From: Candidatus Poribacteria bacterium
GTDB taxonomy: Bacteria > Poribacteria > DTPJ01 > WJIO01
Direction: 5' to 3'
NCBI GenBank assembly: GCA_014730235.1
Contig: WJIO01000297.1
Span: 1-7,849, forward strand
DNA length: 7,849 bases
In this document: in pieces, positions 4,342 through 7,849 of the stretch
Numbering within the stretch: the stretch's first letter is position 1
Layout of the letters: every line of letters starts with the position of its first letter
The notes under the pieces: generated by a model
Databases searched by the model: none
The model's input: only the letters and a program-made list of their open reading frames with translations
Told to the model about the DNA's origin: nothing
Program-made: the position numbers and the translations under genes

Positions 4342-4498
4342 TGGCAGTGTTTACTTCGGAACGAAGATGTGCCGGCCGGCTGCCCCCTCCTCATTTTGGC
4401 AGGGTTTGAATCGGAATAAAACCCTTCAAACAGTGGCAGGGTATGCCGGAATCAGTGGCCTAATATCATCGGAATAGGTGGCAGGGTTTGCGCCGGAA
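4342..4498. repeat. Five IS21-type end repeats upstream of istA
   Basis: Five copies of a TGGC(AG.GTTT...)CGGAA unit start at 4342, 4397, 4434, 4456 and 4479. The clearest are TGGCAGGGTTTGAATCGGAA (4397-4416) and TGGCAGGGTTTGCGCCGGAA (4479-4498). The 4434 copy is shortened to 18 bp, and the 4456 copy keeps only TGGC and CGGAA. Repeated transposase-binding units are the norm at IS21 termini. The partner end is not in the window. Confidence 0.72.
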
Positions 4499-4505
4499 TA
4501 TCTAG

Positions 4506-4586
4506 AAGATTAAGAAGGGTGATTTGTTATCTGTGCCAGGATTAACCGATAAATCAGATGTTTCTTATTGGCGAAGTTTTAAATAA
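4506..4586 (+). pseudogene. Short C-terminal remnant of an unidentified gene
   Basis: Starting just past the outermost IS21-type repeat, an open frame reads KIKKGDLLSVPGLTDKSDVS and YWRSFK, then stops at 4584-4586. The upstream frame is closed at 4503-4505. It looks like the tail of a plus-strand gene cut by the IS21 insertion, but it is short and unrecognised. Confidence 0.2.
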
Positions 4587-4611
4587 AGAGGATTAAAGCT
4601 TTTAACAACAA

Positions 4612-4637
4612 AATCCTCGGTAGCCTCCGGGGCTTTT
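4612..4637. terminator. Hairpin terminator behind the second regulator-antitoxin-toxin operon
   Basis: CCTCGG (4615-4620) and CCGGGG (4627-4632) pair with one wobble around TAGCCT. A T5 run follows on the plus strand and ATTTTG on the minus strand, so it can act in both directions. It directly abuts the toxin stop. CTCCGGGGCTTTT and a following ATACCG are shared with the terminator at 797-822. Confidence 0.7.
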
Positions 4638-4928
4638 TCAATACCGATGGTCGCTTCTATTATCGAAGAATGCCACGAGTTCAATGACGTCGTTTTCAAT
4701 TTGATAGATCAGGGAGGTCTGGGGAGTGATCACACAACATCTCAAACCGTTTTTTTTACCGGAAGGCGGGCAAAGGTATTTTTGGGTTTTTAATTTCTCT
4801 ATGAGGCTATCAACCTTTGCTTCAAAATCTTCCGCTTCTTTGATGGTCCACTTCTCCAGGATCTGGGTAAGGGTATTCAGGTAAGACTCTTCAGCTAACG
4901 GGGACCAGAAGATCTGGTATTGCTTCAT
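4638..4928 (-). CDS. RelE/ParE-family toxin
   Basis: This is a 96-residue protein starting MKQYQIFWSPLAEESYLNTL. An amphipathic helix pair follows (ILEKWTIKEAEDFEAKVDSL), then CCVITPQTSLIYQIENDVIE and LVAFFDNRSDH, the FFDNRxDP-like ending of RelE/ParE toxins. It is homologous to the plus-strand toxin at 2418-2714 but has a normal ATG that overlaps the antitoxin stop by 4 nt (ATGA), so translation is coupled to the antitoxin. The family acts as an mRNA interferase or a gyrase poison; the target here is unknown. No broken motif is seen, so it should be functional. It is the last gene of the operon, directly followed by a hairpin terminator. Confidence 0.9.
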   Translation of the reverse strand: MKQYQIFWSPLAEESYLNTLTQILEKWTIKEAEDFEAKVDSLIEKLKTQKYLCPPSGKKNGLRCCVITPQTSLIYQIENDVIELVAFFDNRSDHRY

Positions 4929-5176
4929 TTCCTACCCAGGATTTTGTCAGCTTTTTTCTTGACTTCCTCATGCGATATCCCTTCGCCGTTCTCCAGCTGT
5001 CTCAGTCCGATGTTGATGGCATCCTTTTCATGATCGGATATGGTATCCCACCAATCGATGTTTTTGCCTTTTAAGGTATTGAAATAAGCCTGCACTTTGC
5101 TGAGTATGGTTTCATCGTCGGTCTCAACAATGAGCTTATGTAAATAGTTTTTTATTTCTGCTGTATTTGCGTCCAT
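4925..5176 (-). CDS. Type II antitoxin paired with the RelE/ParE toxin
   Basis: This 83-residue protein is mostly helical. Residues about 1-33 probably form the dimerising part (EIKNYLHKLIVETDDETILS). The conserved NIDWWDTISDHEKDAINIGL block follows, with LENGEGISHEE and a basic C-terminus KKKADKILGRK. It is homologous to the antitoxin at 2188-2418, sharing the NID.W.T.S..EK..I..G...L.NGE pattern. It lies 11 nt after the regulator and overlaps the toxin by 4 nt, the standard order with antitoxin before toxin. The antitoxin protects the cell by binding the toxin. DNA binding may be shared with, or left to, the XRE regulator upstream, as in the three-component paaR-paaA-parE type of operon. Confidence 0.88.
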   Translation of the reverse strand: MDANTAEIKNYLHKLIVETDDETILSKVQAYFNTLKGKNIDWWDTISDHEKDAINIGLRQLENGEGISHEEVKKKADKILGRK

Positions 5177-5187
5177 AAGAATGATAT

Positions 5188-5526
5188 TTAAACCCCGTAG
5201 GCGCTTCTTGCCTTTGCATCCCTTATCAATGCGTCCAGGGTAATTAGAATATGTTCCCTGTCTTTATCCTCCAGCTTTGTGATTGAGTTAAACCGTTCTA
5301 AAAGGGTTTTGTTTTTGAGAGGATTCACAGCGGAGTTTTCCGTTAGATAATCCAAAGACACGCTCAGCACCTTCGCGATTTTGGCAGCAACCTCAATAGA
5401 TGGTTTTACCTCATCTCTCTCATACCGTCCTATTGTGGTAGGTGTAGCTTTAAGGGCCTTAGCCAGTGCTTCCTGCGACATGCCTTTTTCTTTTCTGGCC
5501 TCGATTATTTTGCTTCCAAAGCTCAT
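5188..5526 (-). CDS. XRE/Cro-type regulator of the three-gene toxin-antitoxin operon
   Basis: This is a 112-residue protein with an XRE helix-turn-helix at about residues 5-62 (KIIEARKEKGMSQEALAKAL, then TTIGRYERDEVKPSIEVAAK and IAKVLSVSLDYL). A C-terminal helical tail ends IRDAKARSAYGV. It is a paralogue of the regulator at 1284-1619, matching in both the DNA-binding domain and the unusual C-terminal IRDAK.R.AY end. It is first in an operon with an antitoxin (11 nt gap) and a toxin. A -7 promoter box lies about 50 nt upstream. A role as autorepressor of the addiction operon is inferred from position. Confidence 0.93.
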   Translation of the reverse strand: MSFGSKIIEARKEKGMSQEALAKALKATPTTIGRYERDEVKPSIEVAAKIAKVLSVSLDYLTENSAVNPLKNKTLLERFNSITKLEDKDREHILITLDALIRDAKARSAYGV

Positions 5527-5783
5527 AAATGTGCAGAATAATTAGTTAAACCTCAGATATCGCTAATAATACCCTACAAATATATGAATAAAAAAACTGA
5601 TATGATTTGTCAAATTTGAACCAGATATGTTATACTTGGCACATATTTGAGTTAAGGCACATTTTTGTAAACTTTTTATGCTGTAAACGGAAATTATAAG
5701 TGCAGAGTTTTCGGAAAATAAGATTGTAGAGAAAATGGTAACAATTGTACACAACTCTTATTGGTTTAAACTTAGTAAAAATC
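5527..5783. other. AT-rich intergenic stretch
   Basis: Apart from the promoter box at 5577-5584, I see no gene here. A 63-codon minus-strand frame (5563-5754) has low complexity and no recognisable features. Confidence 0.5.
5577..5584 (-). promoter_or_regulatory. -7 promoter box of the second regulator operon
   Basis: TATATTTG on the minus strand (5584-5577) matches TAnnTTTG. No good -33 element sits at the right spacing (the nearest TTTG is 26 nt away). CAGATAT or CTGATAT motifs flank it at about 5554, 5597 and 5622 but do not form a perfect operator. Confidence 0.4.
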
Positions 5784-5885
5784 TCATTGGTTAACAATCG
5801 TTTTTCTATTCTTCATTAGGTATCCCATTCCCGATAGATTTATCACTTCACATCTGTACAGCAGCCTGTCAAGCAACGCAGATTT
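5784..5885 (-). pseudogene. istB: IS21-family helper IstB, C-terminal fragment
   Basis: The last 33 codons of an IstB-like protein read SALLDRLLYRCEVINLSGMG and then YLMKNRKTIVNQ before TGA (5786-5784). This matches the way IS21 ATPase helpers end (LDRL..RC.V..L.G..YR...R). The frame is closed at 5888-5886, where sequence belonging to a plus-strand recombinase begins, so the remainder of istB is gone. It cannot belong to the istA remnant at 3902-4276 in its present arrangement, since istB should follow istA downstream on the minus strand, whereas this piece is on the other side. It is therefore from another IS21 copy or a rearranged one. Confidence 0.65.
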
Positions 5886-5889
5886 TTAA

Positions 5890-6142
5890 CGAGGACCAAA
5901 ATACCTGACAAAGTTCTTCACGGAATACCTTGTCGGAGAAAGGGGGGGCCAGCTCCCATACAATAAGATCGTATAGAGATACTTTTACCCTTGTGCTTAC
6001 TTATATGGACAAAGTCAGACATATAGCAGCTGATAGGTTGACTCTCACCCATTTTTACCGGGAAACCATTCTGGACTTCCTTGACTGGCTCCAGAAAGAC
6101 CGGAGATGTACAAATTCTACCAGAAACCAGCGCCTGGCCGCC
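5890..6142 (+). pseudogene. Tyrosine recombinase, N-terminal core-binding fragment with frameshift
   Basis: This is the SAM-like core-binding domain of a tyrosine recombinase. It reads YLTKFFTEYLVGERG in one frame, then ASSHTIRSYRDTFTLVLTYM, ILDFLDWLQKDRR and NSTRNQRLAA in the next. The two frames meet in a run of seven G (just after 5940); six would restore a single frame. The same pattern (FFT..L...RGAS.HTI.SYRDTF...RN.RLAA) begins many XerC/D-like and RIT-type recombinases. The catalytic domain with the R-H-R-Y residues is absent because after RLAA the frame passes directly into ParB-like sequence. No ATG precedes the first frame, so the 5' end is damaged too. An in-frame TTG at 5930 opens the second frame. 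Confidence 0.75.
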
Positions 6143-6463
6143 GCCGAGGTGCTTGTTATGGACACCCTTGAATGCCGTTTACTGGAAGTAGATGAGTCCC
6201 AGGCCAAGGTTATGCTGTTGAGTTATAACCGCACGAACCAGTCCATGGAGGTGTGGGAAGAGGCAATGATATTACAGTCTCTTTTGGAGGGTGGTGATCT
6301 GGACCAGCGCAGGTTGGCAAAGATCGTTGGCCATAGTCCTTCGTGGGTAAGCCGGCGCCTGTCTCTGATCAGCAAGGTCGATGAAGAGATTTGCTCTGAT
6401 ATCAGGATGGGAGTTCTGAGCAGCAGTCATGCACGGGCCCTTATGCGGTTGCCGCGCGGCAAT
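6131..6463 (+). pseudogene. ParB/Spo0J-like protein, internal fragment
   Basis: About 110 residues are fused in frame to the recombinase piece. They read AAEVLVMDTLECRLLEVDES, AKVMLLSYNRTNQSMEVWEE, a helix-turn-helix GGDLDQRRLAKIVGHSPSWV and SRRLSLISKVDEE, then SSHARALMRLPRGN. This is the end of the ParB nuclease-like domain followed by the DNA-binding region; similar ParB-like genes occur in mobile elements. The N-terminal part and everything after LPRGN are missing. The junction with the recombinase lies at a shared RLAA (6131-6142), as expected for recombination at short homology. The plus frame continues to 6676 through antisense sequence, so the apparent 248-residue ORF is not a real protein. 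Confidence 0.7.
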
Positions 6464-6621
6464 CGATCCTTCTCAATCTTCTTTACAGCCTGCTCAAAAG
6501 GAATGATCTCATCGTCCCGGGCTTTGGCTGCATCATATGCCACGATATCATCGATCTCTTCCAGTTGTTCCAGCATCTTGTTATACTGGTCAATGGACAG
6601 CAGAACGGCTATCCTGTGGCT
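6427..6621 (-). pseudogene. Phd/YefM-like antitoxin, truncated at its N-terminus
   Basis: The minus strand reads RIAVLLSIDQYNKMLEQLEE, IDDIVAYDAAKARDDEIIPF and EQAVKKIEKDR, a close fit to Phd/YefM-type antitoxins (K.AVLLSIDEY..LLE.LED...YDEAKA...PF..A..EIE). In this family the first 15-20 residues carry a strand pair that precedes RIAVL. Here that part is absent and the frame is closed by TAA at 6624-6622, with no ATG. After KDR the frame continues into the inverse of the ParB fragment (LPRGN...) and stops at 6429-6427, so the true C-terminus is probably at about 6463. No cognate toxin is next to it. It looks like a relic moved into the ParB gene piece. Confidence 0.6.
6449..6462. repeat. 14-bp perfect palindrome at a gene-fragment junction
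   Basis: TTGCCGCGCGGCAA (6449-6462) is its own reverse complement. It is the last conserved part (LPRGN) of the ParB fragment on the plus strand and abuts the C-terminus of the antitoxin fragment on the minus strand. Confidence 0.6.
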
Positions 6622-6754
6622 TTACTGCTCCCATCACTGCCTGGCTGTCATGATTGCACCGAAGCAATGTACTTAATAAGTTGAGAATGCTTTTCTGATC
6701 AGACTGAGACATCCTCAGTTCTTTGTGCAGCGCTGCTGCTTTCTTACTGATTAG
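6590..6754 (-). pseudogene. Unidentified open frame upstream of the antitoxin relic
   Basis: A 54-codon frame reads LISKKAAALHKELRMSQSDQ, then SILNLLSTLLRCNHDSQAVM, ending at 6592-6590 after overlapping the antitoxin relic in another frame. The helical composition suggests genuine former coding sequence, possibly a C-terminal piece of a DNA-binding or ParB-like protein, but I cannot identify it. Confidence 0.22.
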
Positions 6755-6767
6755 CTATAAATATATA

Positions 6768-6775
6768 TAACTTTG
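6768..6775 (+). promoter_or_regulatory. -7 promoter box of the TPR/PD40 gene
   Basis: TAACTTTG matches TAnnTTTG. It would start transcription near 6782, about 30 nt before the ATG. The -33 region is not convincing. Confidence 0.5.
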
Positions 6776-6810
6776 TCAGGCATTGGTATGATTTATGCCC
6801 TCCCTCCAGC

Positions 6811-7849
6811 ATGAGATTGGTTTTGTTCTGTCTGCTTTTTCTCATTCAGCCTGGCCTCGTGGCCCAGGAAGAGCTGAGCACAGACAACAAACGGGCCATC
6901 GGTCACTATGAAGCGGGCAGGCGGCAGTACTTGCTGCGCAACTACGGAAAGGCCGTGGCCGAATTGAAAAAGGCCATTGAGTATGCACCTGCCTTCATTG
7001 AAGCCTACCTCATGGTGGGGCAGACTTATGCGGATGCCGGACAAACGGAAGCTTCACTGGATGCATACCAGCATGCCGTGGATATCGATCCCGAATTTTT
7101 CCCGAATGCCTTTTTTTTCATGGCCGGCCATGCCCATCAGCTCGGCCGGTATGAAGAGGCGGCAGACTACTACGAAACATTCCTCGAGACCGGCCCTGTA
7201 AATCCCCGTTTGAGAGAGGCATCTGAAAAGGGACTGGTCAATGCACGCTTTGCGGAGACGGCCGAAAAGAACCCGGTGGAATTTGAACCGGTCAATCTGG
7301 GTCCCAATATCAACACCCCCTATGATGAATACTGGCCCAGCCTGTCAGCAGATGAGGAGATGCTGGTATTCACCACCCTGCTGCCCATTGACAGGATCAA
7401 TCCCCACCTCAGATCTCGAAAACAGGAGGACCTTTATTTCAGCCGGTTTCAGAACGGGCAATGGACACAGGCCCGCAATGTGGGGGCACCCCTCAACACC
7501 CCGGACAATGAGGGTGCGCAATCCATTTCCGGAGACGGGAATTTCATGGTTTTTACCGGTTGCGGACGTGCGGAGGGGTATGGGCTATGCGATCTTTACC
7601 TGTCCGAGAACCGGAAAGGTGTATGGAGCATCCCGAGGAACATGGGACCGGTGATCAATACACGTCACAGTGAAAAGCAACCCTCACTTTCCTCCGACGG
7701 CCGGATACTTTACTTCGCAAGCGACCGTCCGGGCGGGAAGGGGAAATACGATATATGGGTGACTGAGCGGAAGCCCGGAGGAGGCTGGACCACCCCTGAG
7801 AATCTGGGGGACAGCATCAACACCAGTGATCTGGATCAGTCACCTTTCA
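6811..7849 (+). CDS. Secreted TPR and PD40 beta-propeller protein (PorE/OmpA-type), partial
   Basis: 346 residues are visible and the frame runs off the window. A signal peptide (MRLVLFCLLFLIQPGLVAQ) with a likely cut after VAQ is followed by about three TPR units (residues 28-129), for example KAVAELKKAIEYAP and YEEAADYYETFLE. From about 160, PD40-type propeller repeats follow: PSLSADEEMLVFTT, QSISGDGNFMVFTG, PSLSSDGRILYFASDRPGG with YDIWVTER. The spacer N-(L/V/M)-G-x-x-(I/L)-N-T recurs four times (162, 223, 277, 331). Full-length relatives add a peptidase-like regulatory domain and a C-terminal OmpA domain that binds peptidoglycan; PorE of the type IX secretion system has this plan, but many paralogues exist. 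It is probably periplasmic or outer-membrane associated. The start at 6811 gives the signal peptide; nearby ATGs at 6789 and 6796 are in closed or different frames. Its GC-richer composition marks the end of the mobile region. Confidence 0.88.
   Translation, partial: MRLVLFCLLFLIQPGLVAQEELSTDNKRAIGHYEAGRRQYLLRNYGKAVAELKKAIEYAPAFIEAYLMVGQTYADAGQTEASLDAYQHAVDIDPEFFPNAFFFMAGHAHQLGRYEEAADYYETFLETGPVNPRLREASEKGLVNARFAETAEKNPVEFEPVNLGPNINTPYDEYWPSLSADEEMLVFTTLLPIDRINPHLRSRKQEDLYFSRFQNGQWTQARNVGAPLNTPDNEGAQSISGDGNFMVFTGCGRAEGYGLCDLYLSENRKGVWSIPRNMGPVINTRHSEKQPSLSSDGRILYFASDRPGGKGKYDIWVTERKPGGGWTTPENLGDSINTSDLDQSPF

Noticed and set aside
5680-5745. Two weak repeats (TGCTGTAAACGGAAAT and TGCAGAGTTTTCGGAAAA) resembling the IS21-type units at 4342-4498
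   Set aside because: Similarity is partial and needs gaps, and the orientation is not the inverted one expected for the opposite end of the same element.
5563-5754. 63-residue minus-strand ORF upstream of the second regulator
   Set aside because: Low-complexity, hydrophobic reading of AT-rich DNA overlapping the regulator's promoter; no family features.
5930-6676. Single 248-residue protein
   Set aside because: Only residues up to about 178 are coding-like (recombinase plus ParB pieces). The last 70 are the antisense of an antitoxin relic, rich in Ser and Cys as such shadow readings are.

Overview
This window is most likely a mobile-element and toxin-antitoxin island from a member of the Bacteroidota. 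Three things point there. Bacteroidota-type -7 promoter boxes (TAnnTTTG) precede several genes. The right edge holds a secreted TPR plus PD40-repeat protein of the kind found beside PorE/OmpA-type envelope proteins in that phylum. The IS200, IS21 and ISL3 relics and the small addiction genes resemble versions common in anaerobic Bacteroidota. This is inferred from protein patterns, without database searches.

Layout. 1-553 (minus): 5'-truncated ISL3-family transposase running off the left edge. 595-732: a small unidentified ORF. 797-1619 (minus): operon of an XRE-type regulator, an HNAFFDR-motif small protein and a DUF2283 protein, ending in a hairpin terminator and starting at a promoter flanked by a perfect 10-bp inverted repeat. 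1805-3077: a segment bounded by 40-bp imperfect inverted repeats, each built from two ~21-bp units with a 24-bp period, as in IS21-family ends. It carries no transposase but does carry a plus-strand antitoxin-toxin pair (2188-2714) whose toxin reading frame begins with ATA instead of ATG. 2767-3290: gene-free and rich in palindromes. 3345-3900 (minus): IS200-type element with an intact tnpA. 3902-4276 (minus): N-terminal remnant of an IS21 istA, preceded at 4342-4498 by five IS21-type end repeats.

4612-5526 (minus): a three-gene addiction operon (XRE regulator, antitoxin, RelE/ParE toxin), ending in a terminator very similar to the one at 797-822. 5784-6754: a junkyard of joined gene pieces. 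It holds an istB C-terminus (minus), a tyrosine-recombinase N-terminus (plus, frameshifted in a G7 run), a ParB-like middle portion fused in frame to it, and a Phd/YefM-like antitoxin piece (minus) joined at a 14-bp palindrome. From 6811 (plus) the sequence appears to return to ordinary chromosome, with a TPR/PD40 envelope protein that runs off the right edge.

How it fits together. Two minus-strand operons share a homologous regulator at the front and a near-identical terminator at the back, yet carry unrelated effector pairs. The plus-strand antitoxin-toxin pair is homologous to the effector pair of the second operon but has no regulator of its own. The region therefore looks like a set of addiction cassettes shuffled and partly inactivated among nested insertion sequences.
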